Source: Ichthyophis bannanicus
Taxonomy: Eukaryota; Chordata; Amphibia; Gymnophiona; Ichthyophiidae
Reading direction: 5' to 3'
Length of the DNA: 64,000 nucleotides
NCBI GenBank assembly: GCA_033557465.1
Contig: CM066031.1
Span: 1,067,124,444-1,067,188,443, forward strand
Below the pieces are notes generated by a model, which saw nothing but the letters and a program-made list of their open reading frames with translations, searched no databases and was not told the origin of the DNA. Positions 21,961 to 33,097 of the stretch are shown piece by piece. The translations under genes were made by a program, and so were the position numbers. Position 1 is the stretch's first letter, and every line of letters starts with the position of its first letter.

Positions 21961-24292
21961 TCGCATACTATCACTTTAAGCATACAGTGTTAAACTTCAA
22001 TCTTTTTCTTAGTTTCATCCTACATATATTTTATTGAATAAGCCCATTAGACAATGGCTGCAAAAGCTGGTAGCTACTATGAAAAATGACCCCCCCCCCC
22101 CAGAGTATTTAAGCTTGACAGTGCCAAGAAAATGCTTAAAAGATTAAAGAGGGCAAGGCTAATAAAACCCTAGCAGAGGTTGTTGCCTTACTGGTACCAA
22201 GCCTATTTTCCTAGGGAAACTTCATGCTGTTTCCTTTTGAAATCCTGGCTAGCATACAGGTACAAAAGTAGAAGCATACCTTTACACCTGCACTAAAGCA
22301 AGTGACACAAGGAGATTGCATAATCAATCTACACACACAGTTTCCTTCCCAGACCCTGCTTTTTTCTACCCACATAGAGTGGGGAGGAGGACAACGAGTC
22401 TGCATTTTTACATAGGTAAACATGGGTTTACCTACATAAAACTGTTCTGATTCTTGCCCCCAGTCTCTCTTTGGCAAGTTATAGCAAAAGCTGACGGCAG
22501 CTTCTATCAACTGTAGCACAGCACAACTCTCCCAGGATCTGACTGCAGGGTTGGTGCAAAGGTATTAGGTGCCTTAGGCATAACTTCAGCCTTACACCAT
22601 TCATTAAACTTTCGGGCCCATATGTGCCCATCTTAAATTTTGATAATGAATCTTATGACCAACCCCTCACCCCTTCCAGAATAATCTTGTAAAAAGGCAT
22701 TTAGAAACTGTCATCATGGAAGTAATTTTATGAAGTATTTTTTTGTGTATATGCCAGTATACACGTGTGAAGTGTCTCATAAAATTACCTCATGCATACA
22801 AGTACTTACAGTAGGCATGTTCAGGGGAGGAGTTTGCCGGAACAAGAGTGGAGATGTAATTTACATGCATATGACAGAATCTTATATATTTTTTCTACTT
22901 TCAATTGTCTGGTAATATATTCCATAGCATAGAAGCAGTCCACCTACAAACCTCTCTTCTGGCACTGGCAAATCTACTATCATTTGGGCAAGGAATAGCC
23001 AGATTAAATGAATTTCTGGAACATAATGCCCATTTTGGTTTGTACTCAGTAATTTTTGGCCTTACATATTCTGCACCCACTCTCTGCAAATGAAAGCACA
23101 CTAATGGTTTGGATTTGTATGACTGTCAGGACCTATTGTTTTGCTTTAACTGAAGCTGCTCTTTGCTGCCCCACCAGAGACTACTGCCCGATGATTATGT
23201 TTGCCCTTCCTGGCTGCACCCTGTTTATTCAAATAGCAGTCCTCCCTCTGATTCTGACTGCATTAGTGACTCTGCAACAGAAACATTTATGGCACCTTTC
23301 TGAATGAGAGTGCCTTAGTTTCCCAGGCTGCTGATCTAGAGGGTGAAATCTCTCAGATTATAAAATACTTCAAGTCAAGGCATCATTCTTCATTTCTATC
23401 TATAGTTATGAAACACTTAGCCCTGGAAATAGAGAGGCACGCCATGACACCTAGATCAACTCTTATAGAATCATTTCAGCTCTGTTGGATGGAAAACCTC
23501 TACCTGTAAATCCCATTAAGTTGTGTGTGCAGTGTTTATGCCATCATGCAAGAACAAGCAATGAAGTAGAGAAGTCCATGCTTATCTGTGGAGAATCTCT
23601 TTCACCATTGAAAGAAGCAACACTATATAGTTTTTCAATTATATGAATGGATCCCAGAGTAGGCATTAGTTGATGTGACCATTTAGGAGCCATTTTCCAA
23701 GTGACTATCAACCCACTCTATGAGTTACTGCTATGATTTCTGGGTAGTTCATTGGAATTTTCCCCCAAGTTCCCTTGTCTCCTACAGCAATCAGAGTCAA
23801 CCCTCCCATAAGTATGGGTACTGAGTAAATTCTCTCTTCTTTGCAAGGTATTTTCTTCATTAGAAGTACAGGTGGCACTGCTCATTGAAGAATTTTGGGC
23901 AAGTGCATCCATAACCTCCTCCCTGACATCCCTAAAACAACTGAAGAACCTCCACAGATTTGCACTGTAAACCAACATAACAAGGATCCATAAAGAGGGT
24001 GCCTCACTAAGAACAAATAATCTTGATGATCTGTATCTTGAAGCTCATTCTCCAGGGTCAGAGTTGCCCTGTTCAGTCAATTGGTCTCCATATTGATATT
24101 CCACAATACTAACTGCTGACAAACTAACTACACATTATTACACTTGTGTTATAACTGTGACTATCTCCTAGACCATGCTATCATTCCTCGTGTCACCTTC
24201 CTATATCATATTGAGAATCATATCCAACATAGTGATATTAAATACTTGTGACAAATCTGATCTTGAGAAGCTTTCATGGCCAAAAAGTAGTA
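21961..24292. other. No gene or repeat recognised
   Basis: I find no motif-bearing frame, terminal repeat or LINE landmark. The open frames (for example 23056-23307 plus and 23718-23978 minus) have no recognisable domain, and similar lengths are expected by chance. There is a C tract at about 22090-22099. Confidence 0.55.
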
Positions 24293-24450
24293 ATTAGAGC
24301 TTACCTGCTAATTAGTGTACCTGGAGGATCTCCAATCCAGTCCCTCTCTTCTGGGTTGTGCCTCTCTACCTGCAGCTTGGAGACCGAGTATGTCAATCTT
24401 CTGACGACATCAGGATATATATAACACTGGCACCACCCACCAGCCTCAGT
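24293..24450 (-). repeat. DIRS-c 3' inverted terminal repeat
   Basis: From 'ccagtccctctcttctgggtt' to 'cagcctcagt' it matches the reverse complement of 30106-30220 almost exactly. The outer 40 bases are specific to this end. Confidence 0.92.
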
Positions 24451-24777
24451 TTCCTGTTGACAAAGCAAACTAAACGGAGAGACAACTAATCAACTATAAC
24501 AAAACTATCAACTATAATACAGCCCCTCCCGCTCCCTGAATGGAGGAGACCCCACCGCCCCCACCCCCAAGGAATAGGAGGCGGCGGCTTACTTGACAAA
24601 GCCCTTGGAAATTACCTAACGGGCTACACAGCTCTTAATATAACAGGGCTCCGCTACGGTCCAAGCCGCCCTGCCACCGGAATCTACGAGTAACACTGGC
24701 ATCCACAAACTCCTGAGCCCGCTCCCCCCCCCCCTGAACTGCTTCGAGCCGGCACTAAATACCCCGGGTGGGATCAG

Positions 24778-24872
24778 GGACTGGACTGGAGATCCTCCAG
24801 GAACACTAATTAGCAGGTAAGGTCTAATTACTTCTTCCTAATCGTCTCTCCAGTCCAGTCCCTCTCTTCTGG
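24778..24872. repeat. DIRS-c internal complementary region
   Basis: The left half is the reverse complement of 24293-24345. The right half, from 'cttcttcctaatcgtctctcc', matches the reverse complement of the right end at 30205-30240. Confidence 0.91.
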
Positions 24873-25985
24873 AATGTAACAGAGCAGTTCAAGCTTGGAA
24901 AGGGCCTGCCAAACCGGATCGAAGCACTGCTCTCCCAAAACCAGCATTCGCTGCCGCCTGCACATCCAACCAGTAGTGCTTGGTGAAGGAGTGCAGAGAC
25001 GACCAAGTTGCCACTTTGCAAATATCCAACGGAGGAACCAAATTAAACTCCGCCCATGACATGGCCTAAGCCCTAGTGGAAGGAGCCCGCAATCCCACCA
25101 GAACCTGCCTACCCTTCAAAATATAAGTGGAGGCAATAGTCTGTCTGATCCACCTGGAAATAGTAGCCTTGGTCACCGCTTCTCCCTTGCACGGCCCTCC
25201 GAACACCACAAATAAGTGCTCCAACTTGCTGAAGGCCTTAGAACGCTTCAGATACCACCTCAAAACTCTTCGTACATCCAGAAGATGCAGCCGAGCATCT
25301 CCCTCTCCCTGACCCCCACCAACAAAGGACGGAAGAGACATCGACTGATTGACATGAAAGGGAGAGACCACCTTGGGTAAAAAGGATGGAACAGTCCTCA
25401 ACACCACCTTTTCCTTAAAGAAAACGAGAAAGGGCGGATGACAAGACAACGCCTGCAACTCCGAAACTCGCCTAGCACAACAAATGGCCACCAAAAACAC
25501 ACCCTTGAGAGTCAAATCCTTCAGGGAGGCCTGCTCAAGAGGCTCAAACGGTGCCCCGACCAGGGATTCTAACACCAAATTTAGATCCCAAGGCGGCACC
25601 ACCACACTCCAATGCGGCCGCATACGTCTCACTGCCTTAAGAAATCACACGTCGGGGTGTTCACCTAACACTTTGCCCTTAACCTTGCCCCTGTAACAAG
25701 CGATAGCCGCCAGCTGCACTCGCAAGGAACTGGCTGCCAGACCTTTCTCAAGACCGGCTTGCAAAAAATCCAACACTTCCGAGACCAAAACTGCCAAGGG
25801 CCACTTACTTCGCTCCTCACACCAGTTCTCAAAAATGCGCCAAACTCTCACATACGCTAAACAAGTACAACGCTTGCAGATCTTTAGCAACGTTGATATC
25901 ACTGCTCCCGAATATCCTCTTTCGCAGCCTTGCCCTTTCAAGAGCCAGGCCGTAAGCGAGAACCGATCCACCTGCGGCCTTACCA
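24873..25985 (-). pseudogene. DIRS-c tyrosine recombinase, HxxR lost
   Basis: Frame 25632-25066 carries WDLNLVLESL, the first arginine in CARRVSELQAL, and LDVRRVLRWYLKRS. The second box reads PSTR instead of HSTR (CCT at 25081-25083), so the conserved His is gone. Two codons after that arginine's alanine comes a TAG at 25066-25068 in place of Gln. The sequence after the stop still encodes DICKVATWSSLHSFTKHYWLD with an intact nucleophilic Tyr. The N-terminal domain (25971-25645) is in another frame. Confidence 0.9.
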
Positions 25986-27720
25986 GTCCCTACCTGAGGA
26001 GGTCCTCCCAAACCAGGAGTCGCCAGGGACGGTCCACCAGTAACCGGACTAGATCGGCATACCAGGGCCGCCTCGGCCAGTCCGGAGCTATCAAGATCAC
26101 TAACCCCTGATGTGCTTCTATCCTTTGAAGAACTCGGCCTATGAGTGCCCAAGGAAGGAACCTATACAGCACCTCTTCCAAGGGCCACCTCTGAACTAGG
26201 GCATCGAGCCCTTCCGACATTCTCTCTTTTCATCTGCTGAAGAATCTGCTTGTCTTGGTTGACGCCCAGCGCGCCATCAAGTACATCACCGGCGGACCCC
26301 ACCGGCGTACTACCTGCTCGTAGACCTCTTGACAGAGCTCCCACTCGCCATGATCTACCTTGTGCCTGCTGAGGTAGTCAGCTGTGACGTTCTCCACTCC
26401 GGCGACATGCTGAGCCGAAATGGCTAATAGATGATCCTCAGCCCATGACAAGAGGCTTTCCGCCTCCTCTTCCAAGAGAAGGCTGCTCGTGCCGCCCTGC
26501 TGATTGATGTAGGCCACCGCCGTCACGTTGTCTGAGAGAACTCTGACTGCTTTCCTGAGAACCAAGGGTCGAAACTCTGAGAGCCAGAGTTACTGCCCGT
26601 AACTCCAACCTGTTGATGGGCCATCGAGACTCCCGGACACTCCAGACTCCCTGGGCGAAGTGACCCTCGCAGTGCGCTCACCAGCCTGACAGGCTCACAT
26701 CTGGCGTCACCTGTATCCACCAAGGGGTCTTGAGGGGAATCCCTTTTTCCAGATTCCCCGGCGAAAGTCACCACTGCAGAGATTCCCTGGCTGCCGCTGT
26801 ACATGGAAGAGCCGTTGACAGAGGCTGCCTCTGATGGGACCAGAACCGCAGCAGGGCCCGCTGAAGCGGCCGCATATGAGCCCTGGCCCAGGGAACTAGG
26901 TCTAACGTCGCCATCATGGTTCCCAATACCTGCAGATAATGCCACGCTGAGGGAGCCTTGCACACTACAAATTCTCGCACCAGACGAAGATGACTTTTGG
27001 CCCTTTGAGCTGGCAAAAACACCTCGCCCAAGATAGTGTTGAACCTTGCCCCTAAATACTCTTTCTTGAGAGGGTACCAACCTGCTCTTTGACCAGTTGA
27101 TCACCCACCCAACTCAACTACTCTGGTCGTTGCCCTCGAACTCTCCTCCTCGGACTTGGCTCTGATCAACCAATCGTCCAGATAAGGATGGACTAGAATG
27201 CCTTCTTTGCGTAGGGCCGCTGCCACTACTACCATCACCTTGGTGAAAGTACGAGGGGCCGTAGCCAGACCGAACGGCAATGCCTGAAACTGAAATTGGC
27301 CTTCTGGTACTGCAAAATGCAGGAATTGCTGATGAGCGTCTCTGATGGGGATATGCAAGTACGCCTCGGTGAGGTCGAGAGGTCAGAAATTCCCCTTGCC
27401 TCACCGCTACTATCACTGATTTCAGAGTTTCCATCCGAAAGTGCGGTACCCAGAGACACCGATTAACGCACTTGGAAGTCTAAAATTGGATGTCAGGAAC
27501 CTTCCTTCTTTGGAACCACAAAGTAAATAGAGTACCGACCGCAGCCGAGTTGATCTCTTGGCACCGGGACTACCGCCCCCAATGCCACCAGTCTTGCAAG
27601 GGTTTCTTCTACCGCTGCCTGCTTGGCTACCGTCTTGCAAGGGGACTGAACAAATGATGGGAAGACCGGTCTTGCAAACTCTAGGGCTTAACCGAACTAG
27701 ATGACTTCCAGCACCCACTG
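25986..27720 (-). pseudogene. DIRS-c RT / RNase H / Dam-like region, broken
   Basis: Frame 27358-27101 gives RT motif B (GLATAPRTFTKV) and motif C (HPYLDDWLIR). Motif A is disturbed by a frameshift near 27370. Frame 26565-26230 gives the RNase H end: VLSDNVTAVAYINQQGG, HVAGVENVTADYLSR and WGPPVMYLMARWASTK. Frame 26220-25990 gives the rest of the Dam-like domain (RFLPWALIGRVLQ, VILIAPDWPRRPW). The PP of the usual FPP signature is changed to LP. Confidence 0.85.
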
Positions 27721-29223
27721 GTCGGACGTGAACCGGGCTCAGGCGGGAAGGAACTGCCTCAGACGCCCTCCTACCGGCAGCACCCCCACCCGAGCCCCCG
27801 TTGCCTCATTGTGGTTTTCTATGGCCAGAGGAAGCCAAAGAGGCCCCAAAACCTCTCCCTGCTCCTCGAAACCCCCGGAAACCCTGACTTCTGGAGGGGA
27901 ACCGGCCTCTTTGAAAGGGGTTCTGACGAGCTGGTCTGGTTCTCCTGACATCCCTTTGTTGAGAATGCCCCGAAGGTGCAAAGCGTCCCTGCTTTGGTTT
28001 ATCCTCCAGAAGCCTACCCCCTTTAGACTCCTCCCAGGTCCTTTACCAACTTGTCCAAGTCCTCTCCAAAAAGCAGCTTCCCCTTAAAAGGAAGCCTGCT
28101 AAGTCAAGCCTTGGAGGAAGCATCTGCCGCCCAATTGCGGAGCCAAAGATACCGACGAGCCGCCACCAGGAAGCCATATTCTTTGACAAGCTCCTAATGA
28201 GGTCATATTGGCTATCTGCCAGATATGCAGCTCCGGACTCCATTCGCACCGCATCCTCTTGCGATCCAACCTGCGACTCCCCAGCCCCCTTGCAGCTGCT
28301 GGGACCACCGCAAGCAAGCCCGAGCCACCCAGGCTCTGCAAACCGAGGCTTGAAGGGCCATGGCACCGATATCGAAGGCTTGCTTCAGCAAAGTGTCCAA
28401 CTTCCTGTCTTGAACATTCAACGCTGCACTGCCCTCCACAGGGATGGTAGTCTTCTTGGTTATGGCCACCACCGCTGCATCCACCCTGGGAGAATTCAAC
28501 AATTCCTTTTCCGCTTACGGCAGAGGGTACAACCGTGCCATAGAACGCACTCCCTTAGCCCAGCCTCCAGCTGATCCCACTCCTCTTTAATCATTTGCCG
28601 GACCACCTTGTGGACGGGAAAAACTTTTTGGGACTTCCAAAGTCTCTTCGTCTCCTTGAGTTCCAGAAGCCATGTTAAGTACCTACAACGATTCGCCAAT
28701 CAATGCGGGCAACTCCTCCCGGCAAAAGACCCTCACAATTCTTGCCTGTTCCTCCGGAATTTCACCTTCCTCGAGCTCTTCCTCTTCTCCCAATTCTCTA
28801 TCCGATTCCATTATCTCCGAATCAGGGGGAAAAGGCTCTTCTTCCTCTGTTCTAACCCGCTTGGAAGGAATACCCGCCTCCGCCAGAGGCTTGTCAACCA
28901 TCTGCCTCTTACAAGGGCCTCTTACAAAGCACGAACTCCGGGGAAAAACCACCAAGGCCTCCCTCTACAGAGGAAGTGCTAGGTTATGGTTGCGAGGGTA
29001 CCTGCTGCCCTGGAAGTAAGGGCGGCAGAGACCCCTCACCCAAGATCTCCTCCAAAGGTTCCCCTGTTTCCATCGCCCTGGAAGCTATTGGGATCAGATC
29101 ACCTGTTGTCTGAAGCTCCTGCTCAACAGAGGTTGCCTCCAGCACGCAGCCCCTGCACACTCCGGTCTCAGACACCGCTCCCCTGCGGGACCCACAGACC
29201 AGGCACTGAGGGCAAGCTGGCAT
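27721..29223 (-). pseudogene. DIRS-c gag, N-terminal zinc ribbon, broken
   Basis: The start at 29221-29223 gives MPACPQCLVCGSRRG, then GVCRGC: a CxxC-13-CxxC zinc ribbon typical of the type II copies here. Frame 28955-28683 encodes the acidic segment (EEEELEEGEIPEEQARIVRV), matching DIRS-f. Later pieces (DRKLDTLLKQAFDI in 28502-28212, and a SAAYLADSQYDLIRSL block in 28366-28043) are each in different frames. At least four frame changes are needed. Confidence 0.85.
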
Positions 29224-29299
29224 AGTCCTTTAATCCTTCCCTTTTAAGAAAAAACAAAAAACCTCCTCTAAACTCTAAAACCTTCAACTACATATACAT

Positions 29300-29405
29300 C
29301 CATCTATCTATATCTACATACATACACACACACACACATATACACACAGACAGACACATGTACCAATCCACCTATAAATAAATATCTACATACTATATAT
29401 ATCTA
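29300..29405. repeat. Microsatellite tract (CA/TA, CTAT units)
   Basis: Mixed short tandem units: 'catctatctatatctacata' followed by a run of about ten CA and then CATA and CAGA units. It lies in the DIRS-c 5' leader, just upstream of gag. Confidence 0.85.
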
Positions 29406-30085
29406 TATCCCACTACGGACATTAAACAAAGATTAACTTCTTAAACCATTTAATCGTGTCCTCAGAGTCCAAAACAGTCCCCCCCCCCCCCCCACTGAAA
29501 CGGCTGAAACGTGTACAAACCGCCGTTTCACCTTCTCCCCCTGCACAGAAGCTAGCTGAAAAAGCGCATGCAGGCCTCCACGGGGAACAGCTTCTCCCTT
29601 CCTAGCTGCTCTGTTCCCGCCGAATGAACGAGGCCACCGTGCAGCACGCGGCTCCTGCCTCTGGAAACCCACCCCATACCTTCTGCTCCCAGCGGCTCTC
29701 TTCTCAGCACTTCCTGCACCGGCGCAAGGAGAGTGTGTGTGTCGTGGTCTTCCCGCCCTCGTGCTCAGCCACCTCGGGGGCTTCGGCAACAAAGGCAGGA
29801 GACTGAAGAGGAGGCCCTTCACCGCAGGAAAACGCCAGCAAACTAAACTCCAGCAGGTCTCCGCAGATTTTATTTTTTTTTTTAAACACAGGTTAAGTCA
29901 TTGCAAGCCTCCTCATGGGGGGGTGGGGGGGGGGGGGAGGAAAAGCCCAGGTAACAAAATCTAACTCGGCTTTAAAGGAAAGAAAAGATCAAAAAGGCTT
30001 AAATAAAAAGGCTTAAATCAGCCAAAAACTATTTCTAAACCTAACGTCTCTCCATCAAACTACTCTACTAGGTTGCTGTTCTCCC

Positions 30086-30185
30086 CAGCTGCTTGGAGAC
30101 TGAGTACTGAGGCTGGTGGTTGGTGCCAGTGTTATATATATCCTGATGTCGTCAGAAGATTGACATACTCAGTCCCCAAGCTGCA
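30086..30185 (-). other. DIRS-c 5' leader hairpin
   Basis: Bases 30086-30106 ('cagctgcttggagactgagta') pair with 30166-30185 with one or two mismatches across a loop of about 60 bases. The stem lies at the inner edge of the right terminal repeat. Sister copies have the equivalent at the same place. Confidence 0.78.
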
Positions 30186-30240
30186 GGTAAAGAGGCACAA
30201 CCCAGAAGAGAGGGACTGGACTGGAGAGATGATTAGGAAA
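30106..30240 (-). repeat. DIRS-c 5' inverted terminal repeat
   Basis: Inverted partner of 24293-24450, including the shared 'gttatatatatcctgatgtc' TATA-like block. Confidence 0.91.
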
Positions 30241-30245
30241 AAATA

Positions 30246-30375
30246 ATCTAATAGGCTTACTGCACAGAAGAAAGGCCTGGAAATCTATTTCTGGTCGCAC
30301 TTTGCCAGGAAAACCAAGGGGATGGGTCACCAGAAGTCGGTACTGACTCAATGGCACATAAGAAATATAGGCTTT
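30246..30375 (+). mobile_element. SINE tail fragment
   Basis: The order 'aaaggcctggaaatctatttc', 'ttgccaggaaaacc' and 'ggtcaccagaagtc' parallels the second half of the SINE at 21350-21450. The tRNA-like head is missing, and DIRS-c lies directly to the left. Confidence 0.7.
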
Positions 30376-32106
30376 TATGTGTCAGGATTGAATCAGAAGT
30401 GTGACATTCCACCCCACTCCCCATACCACTAGCCTTACATCTACCGTGTCATATTCAGACTACAGCTTCTATATAAAATTAGAAATGGTAATCCACCAGA
30501 TTAAAATATCTGACCTTCCCATTAACAGTCTGCTTAAAAACTGTATAGCTGTAGATCTGGATCTCAACTGGATGCAAGTCATCTGTACATACATCAAGAC
30601 TACAGGGTTCTCATAAGACCTGATCCGTGGAGCCATTTCAGTAGTAGGATACCAGAATCCATAGGCAAAGACGAGTAAAAATCATTTCAAGCAGGCATAC
30701 CATACATTTAAAAAATTTAGTCCTAAACAGATACAGAATATCCCTCCAAAATGAACTAGCTCTGTAATGGATTCAGAGAGTTTCTTTTCCAACTGGCAGC
30801 CCATGCATGCTTAACAAGATCACCAACTTGATGTGGGCCTCAAAGCAAACTAAGTCCATCTGTATTCTGCAAAGAACATTATCTAGTCACATTAAATTTA
30901 CTTACAAATTTGTATATACATTATCAACAAGCAGATTACATATAAAATGAACATTTGCAGTACCATCACAAAAAAAACATATTTACACTTTGACAAATTT
31001 AAAAAAAAAAACACATTACAGAGATCTCAAATGGCCTTAAGCCCCTAAATATATTTTTGGGCCTACAAATATTCAAACAAAAAAAACCAGTTTGCTTTGC
31101 TTTTGCATCACAAGACCATGCATTATGGTCTACATTCTTATAGGGTTTTAGTACATAACACTGCAGTATTCCTCCACTCCTGAAGAATTTTTAAGCTCTT
31201 GAAAGTTCTTCAGTAGGCTTAGAAATTCTGCAAGAACTTGTTAGTATATTTTACTAGCAGCGACCTGCTGAAAATTCAGAGTATTTGGCATCCTCTCCAC
31301 AAATCAACCCCAGCAATCACCCATCCTCTCCTCTGCACTGCCCCCCTTCTCCCCCCCCCCCCCCACCAGAACTTTTTCCTACTGGTGGCCCCTGAGAGAT
31401 GCCTCTCAAATGCATTATTTTCCCACCGCTCCAGCTATCCAAGGGACACAAGCACTTCTTATGCAAGGGTCTTTCCCTGATGAGACAAAACTCTTTGCTA
31501 AGCCTTCAAGCGTGTCTGCTCTTTTCCAAAATTAACAGCTATTATACAAAAGAAAAAAAAAAAAAGGAGGGCTTCGCTGAAAACACATTTATTCCAAATA
31601 GCCTTTGGCAGCTAGAAGGAAGCTTGACAATAGGTTAACCAGTCCTCAACCTCTCTGGCTATCCTACTCTCTCCTTTTTTTTCTTTCCTAAAGTAGAAAC
31701 AGCATAAAAACACAATATAAAAATAAAAAGATTATTAAAATAAATAGCTACTAAAAAACAATCTTATACATTAGCATCCATGTCTTAAGTTTTCTTTGGG
31801 AAAGATTCAAAGCATGAAGCTTGCAACAAGATTTCTGCTCTTCCCAAATTTTTTGGTGTTTTTTTTTCCTCTACAAGGAAATCTAGCAATCTGAAATCAA
31901 AAGATTGAGGTCCCTTAATCTCTTCAAAGTTTATAAGCTCCCTCTTCTTCACTCACTCTCTCACCTCCTTGATGTCTCAGCCATCTAAAGGAAGCAAGAT
32001 GGTCTATAAAATCAGGAGTTCTTTACTCTTCATATTGATATAAAAAGGCCATTTGCTACACACTTTACACTCTGGTCTCTATTCTGAGACTCCTAGTTGC
32101 AAAAAA
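30376..32106. other. No gene recognised; AT-rich DNA
   Basis: No motif-bearing frame or recognisable repeat. Contains a C tract at about 31351-31364 and A-rich runs at about 31001-31012 and 31551-31565. Confidence 0.55.
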
Positions 32107-32270
32107 GAAATTAGACCTTACCTGCTAATTGATGTTCCTTGAGCGACTCCAGTTCAGTCCCGACACCTTTGGGTATTCATGCCCTTCCAACAGCTTGGAG
32201 ACTGAGCATGTCATGATCTTCATGACTTCCCCTTAAATAGTCAGCTGGTTCCACACCCAGCCTTCAGTAT
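32107..32270 (-). repeat. DIRS-d 3' inverted terminal repeat
   Basis: Matches the reverse complement of 45007-45143, for example 'tttgggtattcatgc', 'gagactgagcatgtcatgat' and 'cagccttcagta'. Confidence 0.91.
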
Positions 32271-32588
32271 CATACTAACAAAGCAGACTCACGGAAATTA
32301 CTATTAAAACCAAATGGTTAAAACATGAACTTGTTGAACCAAAAAAAAAAAAAAAAAAAAAGGGACCCCCCTTCCCCACCAGGGAAGGAGAGTCAAATAT
32401 GCTCACCCATCATGGGTGGCAGACCTCTTCAGAAGACCAGATTCTGATCCGCTATTCACTGCTCCTTCTCCCTCCTCCCCTTTCTTTCTTTTTTCCTCCC
32501 CCTGGTCCTATGAGAGTTAAAGGAGGTATAATTCTTGCAGCCAGGGAACCTCGTATTAACAGTTAGCCTCAGGGAGGGATTCGGGATG

Positions 32589-32692
32589 GGACTGGACTCA
32601 AGTCACTCAAGGAACATCAATTAGCAGGTAAGGTCTAATTTCTTCTTCCATTTCGTTCTTCCAGTCCAGTCCCAACACTTTTGGGATGTATC
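32589..32692. repeat. DIRS-d internal complementary region
   Basis: The reverse complement of the left terminus (up to about 32645) is joined to sequence that is the reverse complement of the right terminus ('tcttccatttcgttcttcc'). Confidence 0.9.
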
Positions 32693-32754
32693 AAAAGCAG
32701 TACTAACCATGAAGGAACCCGCTAACCTGGTTTGCAGTACCACCAAGCCAAAAA

Positions 32755-32939
32755 GAGTAGTTACTCACCTGTAACAGGTGTTCTCCAGGAGCAGCAGGAA
32801 TCAGTCCTCACATATGGGTGTCATCGACGCCGATGAAGCCCCAGCGGAGCATTTCCCCAGCTTTCTAAGAAAGCCTTTGGGAATGCAGGCACGCATGCGC
32901 GGTTCCCTTCCCGCCTAAAGGTGCCATCTTACCTCAGTC
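32755..32939 (-). repeat. DIRS-e 3' inverted terminal repeat
   Basis: Near identical to the reverse complement of 39504-39663 from 'tcctcacatatgggtgtc' to 'gtgccatcttacctcagtc'. Confidence 0.93.
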
Positions 32940-33015
32940 AAATGACATAGCTAAGAACAGCACACAAAAATGAAAAAATAAACTATGTACAACTACAACG
33001 GGAGGAGGGAGGGTT

Positions 33016-33097
33016 GTGAGGACTGATTCCTGCGGCTCCTGGAGAACACCTGTTACAGGTGAGTAACTACTCTTTCTCCAGGACCAAGCAGGAAGTC
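33016..33097. repeat. DIRS-e internal complementary region, cut at its right end
   Basis: Bases 33016-33072 are the reverse complement of the left terminus. The right-end half starts at 33073 ('tttctccaggaccaagcag') and breaks off after about 24 bases, where the CR1 sequence begins. Confidence 0.87.

Larger units (their letters stand above)
24293..30240 (-). mobile_element. DIRS-c: type II DIRS retrotransposon, full length, decayed
   Basis: Both terminal repeats, the ICR and all coding domains are present over 5.9 kb, but gag, RT and YR are each broken in several places. Downstream of the right end lies a SINE tail (30246-30375). The inner edge of the right terminal repeat carries the type II hairpin. 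No YY1-like site is seen at the position where four sister copies have one. Confidence 0.93.

Noticed and set aside
23056..23307. Hydrophobic 83-residue plus-strand frame resembling a membrane peptide
   Set aside because: No start context, no splice structure and no homologous motif. Frames of this length are expected by chance in unannotated DNA.
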